Source: CAVQGZ01 sp963714455 (GTDB taxonomy: Bacteria; Actinomycetota; Actinomycetes; Jiangellales; Jiangellaceae). Taken from it: a stretch of DNA of 64,000 nucleotides. Under the pieces are notes generated by a model. The model was not told the origin of the DNA, did not search any database, and worked only from the letters and a program-made list of their open reading frames with translations. Location: assembly GCA_963714455.1 (NCBI GenBank), contig CAVQON010000012.1, forward strand, positions 75,325 to 139,324. Reading direction: 5' to 3'. Shown in pieces: positions 41,897 to 52,642 of the stretch (positions within the stretch are counted from its first letter, which is position 1; each line of letters opens with the position of its first letter). The position numbers and the translations under genes were made by a program.

Positions 41897-42355
41897 TCAG
41901 TCGCTGCCGCCGAGCTCGGACTCCATCGCGTCGTACAGCAGGTCGTGAGCGTGGTGCACATGGCTTCTGAGCTGCACGACAAGCTTGGCGCCGGCTGCCT
42001 GCACGTCGTGCGGCGTGATCTGGTCGTCGCCGGCCACCTGCGTCACCGCGGCAAGTCGCTCGGTGAGCTCGGCGTGCTCGTCGTCGAGCCGGCTGGCCGG
42101 GCCGCTGAGCCGGGGGTCGGCGGCGCTCACCGACGCGGGGATGCCGGTCTCGGAGCTCACCCCGGCCAGGTGCATCTCCATCGCCTCGGTGACGGTCTCC
42201 AGCGCCGATCGCACACCGTCGCGCCAGGCCGGGGCGGCCGACGCCGCCGCCAGCGAGCGCTCCAGGTCAGCGGCCGCCGACTCCAGGGCCTCGCGGCGCG
42301 CCCTGATCGGCTCGAGGGGACCGTCGGGCGGGATCGCGGGAAAGGCATCCGTCAT
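41897..42355 (-). CDS. Hypothetical helical protein, possible hemerythrin-like
   Basis: A 152-residue, mostly helical protein starting at ATG 42355. Three His-bearing helices (MEMHLAGV, DDEHAELTERL, LRSHVHHAHDLLYDAMESE) recall the HHE/hemerythrin pattern, but the spacing was not proven and no family is certain. It is convergent with the DEAD-box helicase gene. Function unknown. Confidence 0.55.
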   Translation of the reverse strand: MTDAFPAIPPDGPLEPIRARREALESAAADLERSLAAASAAPAWRDGVRSALETVTEAMEMHLAGVSSETGIPASVSAADPRLSGPASRLDDEHAELTERLAAVTQVAGDDQITPHDVQAAGAKLVVQLRSHVHHAHDLLYDAMESELGGSD

Positions 42356-42485
42356 GGCCTCGTTCCTACCCGAGCCTGAGGTGATGTCAAGGGCCACCGG
42401 ACGGCGGACATCACCTCGGTCCGTGTGCATCGCCCGCCCGGGATTCGGCATGCGATCTTGGTTCGGCTGCGTCACAGTCGTAGCC

Positions 42486-43166
42486 ATGGACGACGCCTCG
42501 CCGCCGCCACCGTCGCTGCTGGCCACCGTTGCTGCCGCTCGGATCACTCACGTGCTCAACCGAGCGTGGTGGCTGAGTGTGGGCGCGCTCGCCGTCTGGG
42601 CCTACCTCGCAGCGGCGATGGAGTCCGGCGTCGCTGCCTCGTTCGGCGGGGCCCTGTTCATGGCCGGGTTGTGCATGGTGGCCGCAGTCGCGCGCAACGC
42701 CTCGGCGGAGGCCCGCGAGCCGGGGTCGGTGCGGCGCGGATCGGTGCTGCGCGCAGCCGGATTCGGTGTGGTCGTCCACGGAGGCCTGCTCGGTGCCGTC
42801 ACCGTCCTCGTCGGCACCGGGGTCCTCTCGACGCTCGCTGTGCTCGCCGGTGGTCTGCTGGTGGTGTTCACGAGGCCGACCACTCTGGTGGCACTCGGCG
42901 CCGAGACGCCACTCCCGCCCCGGTCCAGCACGCCGAAGCGCCGCAGCGTCCCGGAGATCGTCGGTGAGCTGCAGGCCAGCGCGGCCCAGGTGCGCGACGA
43001 GACCGACCCGGTCCGCAAGGCCGAGATGGCCGAGCGTCGGGGCGCGATGCTCGCCGAGCTGGCCGAGCGCGACCCAGAGGCCCTGATGTTGCTGCTGGAC
43101 GGCCCGGTCGTGCGCCCGAGCGCCCACGATCGTCCGGACGGCCCGGAGGGGCCCCTCCCCGTCTGA
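42486..43166 (+). CDS. Hypothetical membrane protein
   Basis: A 226-residue protein with four predicted membrane segments between about 25 and 140 (for example WWLSVGALAVWAYLAAAM and LAVLAGGLLVVF) and a hydrophilic C terminus rich in charged residues (RKAEMAERRGAMLAELAERDPE) that is likely cytoplasmic. No family recognised. It precedes tRNA-Ser(UGA) on the same strand. The ATG at 42486 is the only plausible start. Confidence 0.68.
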   Translation: MDDASPPPPSLLATVAAARITHVLNRAWWLSVGALAVWAYLAAAMESGVAASFGGALFMAGLCMVAAVARNASAEAREPGSVRRGSVLRAAGFGVVVHGGLLGAVTVLVGTGVLSTLAVLAGGLLVVFTRPTTLVALGAETPLPPRSSTPKRRSVPEIVGELQASAAQVRDETDPVRKAEMAERRGAMLAELAERDPEALMLLLDGPVVRPSAHDRPDGPEGPLPV

Positions 43167-43193
43167 GCCTGCGGCACAATGGGTGCGCTCGTG

Positions 43194-43282
43194 GGAGGGC
43201 TGCCGGAGAGGCCGAACGGGGAAGTCTTGAAAACTTCTAGGGCGGGTGACCGCTCTCGTGGGTTCGAATCCCACGCCCTCCG
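43194..43282 (+). tRNA. tRNA-Ser(UGA)
   Basis: Acceptor GGAGGGC pairs with GCCCTCC, discriminator G. Anticodon stem GAAGT/ACTTC closes loop CTTGAAA with anticodon TGA; the long variable arm and T arm (GTGGG-TTCGAAT-CCCAC) fit class II tRNA-Ser. A CACAAT -10-like box lies at 43175-43180. CCA not encoded. Confidence 0.95.
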
Positions 43283-43298
43283 CCCGTGGCCGGTGGGG

Positions 43299-45692
43299 CT
43301 ACTCCAGCGGGACGGACAGCGCCCCGCCGGGGTCGACCTCGTACATCTTCTCGCCGACCCGCATGCGTAGCGGCTCGCCGATGTGGCGGCGTCCGCTGAC
43401 CATGAGCTGTCCTTTGCGCAGCGCCACCTCGAGGCCGTAGTGGTTGCGGTAGCGGATGCGGAAGCGCATCTGCGAGATCTCGTCGGGCAGGAACGGGTCG
43501 AAGCGCAAGATGTCGTCGCGCGTCTCCAGCCCGGTGAACCCGCGTTGCAGCAGGTCGACGGTGCCGACCATCGCGCCGAGGTGCACGCCCTCTTGGGTCG
43601 TGCCGCCCTGGACGTCGCTGACGTCGCTCTCCAGCGCCTCCATGAAGAGCCGCCACGCCTCGTCCCGGTCGATGCGCGCGAGAACCCAGGCATGCACAAG
43701 CTTGCTCAGCGTCGACCCGTGCGCGGTGCGGCGTAGGTAGAAGTCGACGCAGCGGGCGGGCAGCAGCGGGTCCCAGCTGTAGCCGAGGTGCTCGATGATC
43801 CCGGCGATCTCCTCCTCCGAGAGCAGGTAGAACAGCATCAGGACGTCGGCCTGCTTGGCGAGGCGGTAGTTGTTGGTCGAGTCACCCTCGGCCTCGAGGA
43901 TGCGGTCGAGGCGGCCGATGTTGCCGTAGCGGATGCGGTAGTCCTCCCAGTCGAGCTCCTTGAGGCGCTCGTACCCCTCGAACTGGCTGAGGACGCCGTC
44001 GTGCCAGGCAAGACGCATCTTTCGGGTCATGTGCTCCCAGCGCTCGAGGTCGCCCCGACGGATGTCGAGCAGGTCGAGAAGCTGGCGGCGCCGCCGGTCG
44101 GGGAGCACCTCCACGCAGCGCAGCGCACGCTGCAGCAGCCACACCACCATCACGTTGGTGTAGGCGTTGTTGTCCAGCCCCGGCTCTTCTTGCCAGGGGT
44201 AGGCGTCGTGGTACTCGTCCGGGCCCATCACCCCGCGGATGTCGTAGCGGTCGTCGGCCCGGTCGTAGGTGGCGATCGAGGCCCAGAAACGCGCGATCTC
44301 GAAGAGCAGCTCGGCGCCGTAGGTGGCCAAGAAGTCGAGGTCGCCGGTGGCCTCGTAGTACTGCCAGACGTTGTAGGCGACCGCGACGTTGATGTGTCGC
44401 TGGCGGTGCGACTCGTCGGGAAGCCAGTGCCCCGAGGCCGGGTTGAGGTGCAGCGTCTGCGTCTCTTCGCGGCCGTTGGCGCTGCTCTGCCACGGGAACA
44501 TCGCCCCGGCGTAGCCGGCCTCGTGCGCGAGCTTGCGTGCCTGCGGCAGCCGTCGCCAGCGGTAGAGCAGCAGCGACTTCGACACCTCGGGCATGCGCAG
44601 GTTGAGATAGGGGTAGACGAAAGTCTCGTCCCAGAAGATGTGTCCTCGGTAAGCCTCTCCGTGCAGACCCCTGGCCGGGATGCCGACGTCGAGGTCGATG
44701 CTGTGGTTCGACACCGTCTGAAGCAGGTGGAACAGGTGCAGGCGCAGCACCATCTGGGTGCGGTCGGCCGTCCCGATCTCGAGGTCGCAGCGGGCCCACA
44801 GGTGGTCCCACGCCAGCACGTGCCGACGCAGCACCTCGTCGAACTCCGGCATGCACAGGGCCTTCTCGCGGGCCTCGGAGAACGGCTCGCCCAGGGCCCG
44901 GTCGTGGGAGGTGTAGAGCGCGACGACCTTCTCGACGGTGTACTCCACGTGCGGGGCGACGTGCAGGGTGATGTCTTGCCAGACGTGGTCGTCCCCGATC
45001 ACCGCCGACATCTCGACGTCGCTCTGGCGACCCTGCTCCAGCACTCGGTGCCGCGCTCCGACCCCGATCTCGACCCGCGACTGGGTGGTGCGCGCGTCGA
45101 GCGCGACCCCGGTCTTGCCGATCTCTTCGGCGCCGACGCACACGAGGTGCTCGTCGCCGAGGCCGGCGTAGCGGGCGACGCCGCTGTTGCGGACACGGCC
45201 GTCGATGCCCGAGCGCACCGTCACCGTGCCCTCGTAGTTCTCGGCCACGATCGTCGTGTCGAGCCCGGCGGTGAACGGGTCGGCCAACGACACCAGGCGG
45301 CGACTGGCGATGGCCGTCACGCGCCCCTGGTCGTCGACGACGCGGAACCGACGGGTCAGCACACCGCGGCGAAGGTCGAGCTCTTGGACGTAGTTCTGGA
45401 TGTGGTCGCGGTCGACGTCCAGCCACGGCCCGTCCTCGACGCGCAGCGTCAACGACAGCCAGTTGGGCAGGTTGACCATCGACTCGTTCTCGACCATCTG
45501 CCCGGACACCTCGACGCTGAGCCGGTTGAAGACGCCGGCGGCGTAGGTGCCGGGGTAGTGCGGGCCTCCGGCGACACTCTCCGGTGCGGCGCCGCGCGTG
45601 GCGAAACGCCCGTTGCCGAGCGTGCACAACGCCTCACGCAGCGGCTCGTTGTCGGCGTCGTAGCCGTCGTAGCGCAGAAGCCACCCGGTCAT
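43299..45692 (-). CDS. GH65 disaccharide phosphorylase (trehalose/kojibiose type)
   Basis: A 797-residue glycoside hydrolase family 65 protein that phosphorolyses an alpha-glucoside with inversion, releasing beta-glucose-1-phosphate. The N-terminal beta-sandwich holds NGRFATRGA; the catalytic barrel has HIFWDETFVYP and the general acid Glu493 in GVMGPDEYHD, and the phosphate site with the conserved H-G-S-T-L (around 690). It overlaps the beta-phosphoglucomutase stop by 4 nt, the same pair as Rv3401-Rv3400 in M. tuberculosis. Which disaccharide is used is not settled by sequence. Confidence 0.92.
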   Translation of the reverse strand: MTGWLLRYDGYDADNEPLREALCTLGNGRFATRGAAPESVAGGPHYPGTYAAGVFNRLSVEVSGQMVENESMVNLPNWLSLTLRVEDGPWLDVDRDHIQNYVQELDLRRGVLTRRFRVVDDQGRVTAIASRRLVSLADPFTAGLDTTIVAENYEGTVTVRSGIDGRVRNSGVARYAGLGDEHLVCVGAEEIGKTGVALDARTTQSRVEIGVGARHRVLEQGRQSDVEMSAVIGDDHVWQDITLHVAPHVEYTVEKVVALYTSHDRALGEPFSEAREKALCMPEFDEVLRRHVLAWDHLWARCDLEIGTADRTQMVLRLHLFHLLQTVSNHSIDLDVGIPARGLHGEAYRGHIFWDETFVYPYLNLRMPEVSKSLLLYRWRRLPQARKLAHEAGYAGAMFPWQSSANGREETQTLHLNPASGHWLPDESHRQRHINVAVAYNVWQYYEATGDLDFLATYGAELLFEIARFWASIATYDRADDRYDIRGVMGPDEYHDAYPWQEEPGLDNNAYTNVMVVWLLQRALRCVEVLPDRRRRQLLDLLDIRRGDLERWEHMTRKMRLAWHDGVLSQFEGYERLKELDWEDYRIRYGNIGRLDRILEAEGDSTNNYRLAKQADVLMLFYLLSEEEIAGIIEHLGYSWDPLLPARCVDFYLRRTAHGSTLSKLVHAWVLARIDRDEAWRLFMEALESDVSDVQGGTTQEGVHLGAMVGTVDLLQRGFTGLETRDDILRFDPFLPDEISQMRFRIRYRNHYGLEVALRKGQLMVSGRRHIGEPLRMRVGEKMYEVDPGGALSVPLE

Positions 45693-46441
45693 GTCGACGT
45701 CTCGGTCTGGACCGTCAGCTCGTCCAGGCGACTGACCACGATGTCGGCCCCGCCCGCAGCTAGGCGCTCGCCGTGCTCGGCGTCGACCCGGTTCACGCCG
45801 ATCGTCAGCGCGAACCCGCCGGCGGCTCCGGCCGCCACGCCGGAGACGGCGTCCTCGACGATGGCTGTCGTGGCCAGCTCGCCGCCGACCCGTTTCATGG
45901 CTTCGATGAACACGTCGGGCGCGGGCTTGCCCGGCAGCTTCATCTCGGCGGCGACGATGCCGTCGACGCGCACCTCGAACAGGTCGAGCAGGCCGGCCCC
46001 GCCGAGCACAGGGACGGCATTGCGTGACGCGGTGATGAGTGCCGTGTGCACGCCCGCGTCGGTCAGGGCCCGGATGAAGTCGATCGTGTCGTCGAACGCG
46101 GTGACGCCGTCGCTCTCCAGGATCGCGAGAAAGTAGCTGTTCTTGGCCTGCGCCAGCTCGTTCACCAGGTCAGGCACCGGGTCGATGCCCCGCGAGGCAA
46201 GAAACGCGGCGACACCGTCCTCGCGGCGCTTGCCGTCGACGTAGGCGAGGTAGTCGGTCTCGGTGAACTCGACGAACTCCTCCCCGGACTCCTGCGACCG
46301 GCGCGTGAGGTAGTCGTCGAAGAGCTGCTTCCACGCCACTCTGTGCACCGTGGCGGTGTCGGTGATCACCCCATCCATGTCGAACACGACGGTCGCAACG
46401 GGGACGGGGGCGGCCAACAGGGGGCTGGTGAGTTGCGTCAC
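45689..46441 (-). CDS. Beta-phosphoglucomutase-family HAD enzyme
   Basis: A 250-residue HAD enzyme with motif I FDMDGVITDTA (Asp21 and Asp23), cap helices, and motif IV VEDAVSGVAAG. The beta-phosphoglucomutase group converts beta-glucose-1-phosphate to glucose-6-phosphate. Its start is followed directly by GH65 in the same operon with a 4-nt stop/start overlap, which is what the reaction order predicts: the phosphorylase makes the mutase substrate. Confidence 0.9.
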   Translation of the reverse strand: MTQLTSPLLAAPVPVATVVFDMDGVITDTATVHRVAWKQLFDDYLTRRSQESGEEFVEFTETDYLAYVDGKRREDGVAAFLASRGIDPVPDLVNELAQAKNSYFLAILESDGVTAFDDTIDFIRALTDAGVHTALITASRNAVPVLGGAGLLDLFEVRVDGIVAAEMKLPGKPAPDVFIEAMKRVGGELATTAIVEDAVSGVAAGAAGGFALTIGVNRVDAEHGERLAAGGADIVVSRLDELTVQTETST

Positions 46442-46475
46442 CAGGACACTCTGGCACGAGTTGAGACGTCGTGGG

Positions 46476-47423
46476 TCAGGGACTTTGGTCGTCAGTCGAC
46501 GGTGCCGGGGTGCCCATGAGTCGGCGGACGACCCAGACGAGCCCCATCACGACGACGGCGACGAGCAGCGTCGTCAGGTACGCCGAGCGCAGCAGCGCCG
46601 TCACTTGGTCGAACACGGCGGCGCGGGCGTCGAGCGGCAGCACGGCGCCCGGGTCGGTCAGGTAGAAGGCGCGTACCAGCGCCAGACATCCACCGAGCAG
46701 CAGGGAGCCGAGCGCCACCGCGCCGGCCGCGATCGCGAGCCCGGACGTCCGTCGTGGTGCCACCAGCACGACTGCGATGCCGAGAGCCAGCGCGACCGCC
46801 CACATCCAGCCGCCGACCGCGTCGAGCAGCCGCAAGCCCGCCTGGACGAGGGGCAGGGCGTCGCTGGAGAACACGACGAAGGTGGCCTCGACGTCAGGGA
46901 CGAGGCCGGCCACAGTGCCGAGGCCCGCCTCGGTGAGCGCATCCTTGGCCGCCTGGACGAACGCCTCACCGCGCACGCTCACGTCGGAGTCGCCGACCGT
47001 CACGAGATCGCCCTCGCCCAGGAGCGCCGCCACGACGAGCTCGTGCGAGCTGCGGTTGGCGCTCTCCCACGCCTCGGCGAACCTGTCACTGACCACGACC
47101 CGCCCCACCTGCTCGCGCACCAGGGTGTCGAGCCGCTCCAGGACGTCGTCGAGCAGCCCCTCGAGGGGACCGACAGCCAGGTCGCGCAGGGCCGAGACGT
47201 CGACGGCGTCGGTCACCTGCTCGCTGATCTGGTCGGCCAGCGCGGCCTGCACGGCGGGGTCGTCCACGAGTGGAGCAACGGTGGCGACGTAGGCGTCGGT
47301 GTCGAGAACGACGACACGCACCCACGCGCCGGCGACGGCCAGCGGCGTGAGCACGACGAGCAACGCCGCAAGCACCCAGGCGACGACCCAGCGCGAGTGG
47401 CCGGTGCCGTCCCGCCGGCTCAT
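46476..47423 (-). CDS. Membrane protein with extracytoplasmic domain
   Basis: A 315-residue protein with an N-terminal membrane segment (about 14-36), an acidic Val/Leu-rich region outside the membrane (about 45-205) and three more membrane segments from about 205 to 300, ending in a short cytoplasmic tail. No family recognised. It lies 3 nt downstream of otsB and is likely co-transcribed with it. Function unknown. Confidence 0.7.
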   Translation of the reverse strand: MSRRDGTGHSRWVVAWVLAALLVVLTPLAVAGAWVRVVVLDTDAYVATVAPLVDDPAVQAALADQISEQVTDAVDVSALRDLAVGPLEGLLDDVLERLDTLVREQVGRVVVSDRFAEAWESANRSSHELVVAALLGEGDLVTVGDSDVSVRGEAFVQAAKDALTEAGLGTVAGLVPDVEATFVVFSSDALPLVQAGLRLLDAVGGWMWAVALALGIAVVLVAPRRTSGLAIAAGAVALGSLLLGGCLALVRAFYLTDPGAVLPLDARAAVFDQVTALLRSAYLTTLLVAVVVMGLVWVVRRLMGTPAPSTDDQSP

Positions 47424-47426
47424 GTC

Positions 47427-48260
47427 TTAGCCGGCGGCAGCGGCGATGGCCTGGTCGAGGGCCCGCAGCGTCTCCAGCACGCCGGGCGGACCGTCCACGA
47501 GCAGGTCGGCTGCGTCGCGCAGACCCGCCGGTGTCTCCGGGGAGTCGCTGCACACGACCATCCCGGCCACGCCCTGCTCGCGCAGCTCGGCGATGGCCGC
47601 GACGGCCGGCAGGTCGCCGAGGTCGTCCCCGCCGAACAGCACGGCCCGCCGGTCGAGCTCGGCGACGACGGTGCGCAGGGCACCGCCCTTGTCGATCCCC
47701 GCCGGACGGATCTCGAGCACGTACCGTCCGGGAACCAGCTCGAGCCCGCACTCGTCGGCCAGCGCCTGGGCCATGGGCTTGGCCGCCTCGAACGCCGCGG
47801 TGGGGTCGGCAGCGTTGCGCGTGTGCAGGGCGACGGCGTGGTGCTTGTCCTCGACGGTCATGCCGCGGTCGTGGGCGGCCACGTAGTCGGTGAGCCGTGC
47901 CCGGGCCGTCACCACGCCGGGGCTCACGTCCGGCGAGCTGACCACGCCGTCCGCCCACCGCTGCAACCCGTAGTGACCGAGGATGGTGATGCCGGGGACG
48001 GCCGCCAGCCCGCCCAGGGACAGGGCGGCCTCGACCGGACGGCCGGTGATGATCGCGACGCGCACCCCGCGCCCGGCGAGGGCGCTCAGCGCGTCCACGA
48101 TGCCGGGCTGGGCGACGGCGTCCTCGGGCCGCGCGACGATCGGCGCGAGGGTGCCGTCGTAGTCCAGGGCGACGAGGCCCGCGTCGGGTCTGGCTACCAG
48201 GGCAGCCCATGCGTCGCGGGCGGCGGGAGTGGTCAGCGCGGTACTCGGGTCCTTCGGCAC
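47427..48260 (-). CDS. otsB: Trehalose-6-phosphate phosphatase
   Basis: A 277-residue HAD phosphatase removing phosphate from trehalose-6-phosphate, the second step of OtsAB synthesis. Motif I is ALDYDGTLAPI (Asp33, Asp35), followed by TGR (VAIITGRPVEA) and motif IV GDDLGDLPA. The family marker H-K-x-x-A-V (DKHHAVALHTRN) is present. It is divergent from otsA and 57 bp away. Confidence 0.94.
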   Translation of the reverse strand: MPKDPSTALTTPAARDAWAALVARPDAGLVALDYDGTLAPIVARPEDAVAQPGIVDALSALAGRGVRVAIITGRPVEAALSLGGLAAVPGITILGHYGLQRWADGVVSSPDVSPGVVTARARLTDYVAAHDRGMTVEDKHHAVALHTRNAADPTAAFEAAKPMAQALADECGLELVPGRYVLEIRPAGIDKGGALRTVVAELDRRAVLFGGDDLGDLPAVAAIAELREQGVAGMVVCSDSPETPAGLRDAADLLVDGPPGVLETLRALDQAIAAAAG

Positions 48261-48317
48261 CCCACCACGGTAGTGCCGAGCGCGTTACGGTGGGTGGCGC
48301 ACGAGAGGGGTGCCGCC

Positions 48318-49745
<1,428 letters not shown>

Positions 49746-49746
49746 C

Positions 49747-49752
49747 TACCCT
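49747..49752 (+). promoter_or_regulatory. -10 box for leaderless PEBP gene
   Basis: TACCCT 7 nt before the ATG at 49760, with no Shine-Dalgarno between; identical to the box before mntA at 63580. Confidence 0.45.
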
Positions 49753-49759
49753 TGCCCGC

Positions 49760-50299
49760 ATGAACCTGCAGCGCACTCCTGCACCGAGCCCGTACGACTT
49801 TCTGCCGGTGGTGCCCTCGTTCGCCGTGTCGAGCGACGACGTGGTCGACGGCGAGCAGATGCCGCTGACGTTCGCGCACAGCAGCGCCGGCGGGGACGAC
49901 CTGAGCCCGCAGCTGTCGTGGTCAGGGTTCCCCGACGAGACGGCCGGGTTTGCCGTGACCTGCTTCGACCCCGACGCGCCGACCGGCTCGGGCTGGTGGC
50001 ACTGGGTGCTGCTGGACGTCCCCGTCACCGTCACGTCGTTGAGCCGCGGCGCCGGTGGCCCGGACGGTTCCGGTCTTCCGGACGGCGCCTGGCAGCTCAC
50101 CAACTCCTACGGGACGCCCGCCTACGGCGGTGCGGCGCCGCCGCCGAACGACCACCCGCACAAGTACTTCTTCGCGGTGCACGCCCTCGACGTAGCCACG
50201 CTCGGCATCGACGCGTCGGTCTCCCAAGAGGTCGCCGGCTTCAATCTCACCGCGCACACCATCGCCCGGGGCCTGCTCGTCCCCACCTACACCCACTAG
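49760..50299 (+). CDS. YbhB/YbcL-type phosphatidylethanolamine-binding protein
   Basis: A 179-residue PEBP (Raf kinase inhibitor-like) protein. The family motifs are there: LSPQLSWSGFPDET, the CFDPDAPTGSGWWHWVLLDV motif (D-P-D-A-P and W-x-x-W-V) and GGAAPPPNDHPHKYFFAVHAL. Such proteins bind phosphate-containing ligands; bacterial roles are not clear. It overlaps the next gene start by one base. Confidence 0.9.
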   Translation: MNLQRTPAPSPYDFLPVVPSFAVSSDDVVDGEQMPLTFAHSSAGGDDLSPQLSWSGFPDETAGFAVTCFDPDAPTGSGWWHWVLLDVPVTVTSLSRGAGGPDGSGLPDGAWQLTNSYGTPAYGGAAPPPNDHPHKYFFAVHALDVATLGIDASVSQEVAGFNLTAHTIARGLLVPTYTH

Positions 50300-50757
50300 T
50301 GGCCGCCGACACCTCCGGCCGGGTGGTCGTCCCGGCGTCGGCGCCGCTCGCGCTGCGCGGACTCGGGATCGCATCGATGTTGTTGGGCGTGGTGCTCGTC
50401 GCGGCGCTTGTCGTGGCCGCTGTGCTGGAGGGCTCGGCGCGGACGTTCGTGCTGGTGCTGCTCACCGTCGTCGGTGTCCCGCTGATCGGGGCGGTGCTGA
50501 CCCAGGTGTTTCGCCTGCTCGGCTGGGGGGCGCGGTTCGTGCACTCCCCGAAGGGGTTCGAGAACCACACGAGCCTGTTCGGCGTGGGTCGTCGCTCGGC
50601 GGCCTGGACCGAGGTGACCGGGCTGCGCGAGGTCTCCGACGTGCTGATGATCGAGCTGGGCGACAAGCGGAGCCTCATCGACTGCCGCGTGCTGGGCCGC
50701 GCCCCGGCCGACCTCGGCGAAGAGCTGCGCCCCTACGTGGGCAAGCCGTTCGGCTGA
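50299..50757 (+). CDS. Membrane protein with PH-like C terminus
   Basis: A 152-residue protein with two membrane segments (about 18-42 and 47-68) and a beta-rich C terminus (about 85-150: FVHSPKGFENHTSLFGVGRRSAAW, VLMIELGDKRSLIDC) that resembles small bacterial PH-like domains. The GTG overlaps the TAG of the PEBP gene (TAGTG). Function unknown. Confidence 0.66.
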   Translation: MAADTSGRVVVPASAPLALRGLGIASMLLGVVLVAALVVAAVLEGSARTFVLVLLTVVGVPLIGAVLTQVFRLLGWGARFVHSPKGFENHTSLFGVGRRSAAWTEVTGLREVSDVLMIELGDKRSLIDCRVLGRAPADLGEELRPYVGKPFG

Positions 50758-50788
50758 GCAGGGCGGCTGAGCAGGGGGCCGACCGCGC

Positions 50789-52417
50789 TCAGCAGACTGC
50801 GTCGAGGTCGAGCACGCCGTCGGACTCGTCCGGCGGTTGAGGTGTGACGCCGGGCGTCGCGTCCGGTGCCACGGTCGGTAGCGGGGTGGCGCCCGGGCTC
50901 GCGGGTGCCGTGGTCGGTGCACCCGGAGTGGGCGTCGGCGGCGGGGGTGGGTCGATCGCGTCGCGCACCTGGGTCTGGATGCCGGAGAAGTCGGGGTTGC
51001 CGGTGTTGATCACCCGGTCGGTGAACGGCAGGCTGCGCGTCGTGCCGCCCTGCACCCGCAGCGCGAGCTCGGCGAACGCGGGCACCATCGACGTGGGTAT
51101 GTCGGTCGACACGATCTGCTGGGCAGTGCCGGCCAGGGACTCGTAGCGCCGCAGCACCGTGAGGGGGTCGGTGCGGTCGATCATCGCGCCGATCACGCAG
51201 CGCTGACGGCGCATGCGGTCGTAGTCGTCGGACAGGCCTTCCCCGCCGCAGCGCACGCGGGCGTACCAGAGGGCCTCGTACCCGTTGAGGCGCTGCAGGC
51301 CGGGTTCCAGGTAGTAGGTCGGCTCGGAGCAGTAGCCCGCCGGCAACATCGACGACTCCATCGGCACCCGCTGGGACACGTTGACGTCGATGCCGCCGAG
51401 CGCGTCCACGACCTGCTCGAAGCCGTCCAGGTCGACCATCACGTAGTAGTCGATGGGCAGCCCGGTGACGCCTTCGGCGGCCAGCTTCATGGCCGCGGCG
51501 CCGGGGTCGTCGACATCGGTGAACAGCTCGGGGTGAGCCGCGGGCACGTAGCGGTAGATCGCGTTGAGCAGCTCTGATCCCGGGTCACCCGGCTCGCCCT
51601 GCCACCCGAACGGGTAGTAGGCGGAGAGAAGGGAGCCGGGCGGGAAGGGCACGTTCTCGAGGTTGCGCGGCAGCGAGAAGAGCACGGTGTCGCCGGTCTC
51701 CGGGTCGATCGAGGCGACGATGTTCGTGTCCGGACGTGTCCCCTCGCGGCCCGGACCGGCGTCCGAGCCGATCAGCAGAACGTTGACCCGGTCGACGTCT
51801 GCCCACGGGTCGACCGGTGCGGGGGCGGGTTCGCCGGTCACCGCGTCGGTGGGCACGTCGTCGTCGAGGTCGACGGCGGTGAAGACGTTGGTGACCAGCT
51901 CGTGCTGCACGAGGGCGTAGCGCGACGCCATGGCCACCGGAGCGACGACCATGCTGGTGACGAGCACGAGGACGAGGGCACCGCCGAAGCGCTGGCTGCC
52001 ACGGATGCCCGCGGGCTGCAGCCGGTGGTGGGAGTACGCGGCCGAGGCCAGCAGCGCGAGCGCCAGCAGCCCGAGCGTCGCGGCGGCGAGCACGAGGAAG
52101 AGGGGGTCGACGGCCAGCCCGACGAGCTCGGTACGGCTGCGGGTCGCGAGAAGCGCGACGGCGCCGCCGACCAGGGCGACGAAGGCGAGCAGCATCGGGA
52201 CGCCGGCCTTGCGCTGGCCGCCGAGGATCAGCCCGAGCCCGGGTACCAGCGACCCGATCGACGCGCGGCGCAGGTAGGTGCGAAAGCGGTAGTTCTGCTC
52301 GTCGCGCTGAGCCCGCTCGGCCTGGTCGCGGCCCGCGTCGAGCGTCCCGGGCGTCCCGTCGTCGCCGGGCGACGCGGATGCGCCGTCCGGGTACGTGCCG
52401 GGAGGGATGAGGCCCAT
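50789..52417 (-). CDS. LytR-CpsA-Psr (LCP) family cell-wall polymer ligase
   Basis: A 542-residue membrane protein with a cytoplasmic leader, four membrane segments (about 58-165) and an extracytoplasmic LCP domain from about 210 to 460. The catalytic pocket shows NVLLIGSDAG, GTRPDTNIVASI, SLPRNL and RMRRQRCVIGAM with the conserved Asp and Arg. LCP proteins attach arabinogalactan, teichoic acids or glycans to peptidoglycan. The C terminus is a long Pro/Thr/Ala-rich tail. The start at 52417 has a GATACT -10-like box 10 nt before it. Confidence 0.9.
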   Translation of the reverse strand: MGLIPPGTYPDGASASPGDDGTPGTLDAGRDQAERAQRDEQNYRFRTYLRRASIGSLVPGLGLILGGQRKAGVPMLLAFVALVGGAVALLATRSRTELVGLAVDPLFLVLAAATLGLLALALLASAAYSHHRLQPAGIRGSQRFGGALVLVLVTSMVVAPVAMASRYALVQHELVTNVFTAVDLDDDVPTDAVTGEPAPAPVDPWADVDRVNVLLIGSDAGPGREGTRPDTNIVASIDPETGDTVLFSLPRNLENVPFPPGSLLSAYYPFGWQGEPGDPGSELLNAIYRYVPAAHPELFTDVDDPGAAAMKLAAEGVTGLPIDYYVMVDLDGFEQVVDALGGIDVNVSQRVPMESSMLPAGYCSEPTYYLEPGLQRLNGYEALWYARVRCGGEGLSDDYDRMRRQRCVIGAMIDRTDPLTVLRRYESLAGTAQQIVSTDIPTSMVPAFAELALRVQGGTTRSLPFTDRVINTGNPDFSGIQTQVRDAIDPPPPPTPTPGAPTTAPASPGATPLPTVAPDATPGVTPQPPDESDGVLDLDAVC

Positions 52418-52514
52418 GGTGCATCCAGTATCACCCGAGAACGCTGGTGGTCGGTTCCGGCGAACGCCCGAGCGCGGGTACGCTTGCGGCGCGCTCAACC
52501 CCGGTTGGGCGTTC

Positions 52515-52605
52515 GGAGGCGTCGCCTAGTCCGGTCGATGGCGCCCGCCTGCTAAGCGGGTTGGGGTCTCAAAGCCCCTCGAGGGTTCAAATCCCTCCGC
52601 CTCCG
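52515..52605 (+). tRNA. tRNA-Ser(GCU)
   Basis: Acceptor GGAGGCG/CGCCTCC, discriminator G; anticodon stem CCCGC/GCGGG encloses loop CTGCTAA, anticodon GCT; long variable arm; T arm GAGGG-TTCAAAT-CCCTC. CCA not encoded. Confidence 0.95.
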
Positions 52606-52642
52606 CGCGTCACCCCTGTGCCGGCCATCTGCCGGCAGCGCG

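Noticed and set aside
46476..47423. A trehalose transporter or a GtrA-like role for the membrane protein between GH65 and otsB
   Set aside because: Location is suggestive but no transporter family signature was found.
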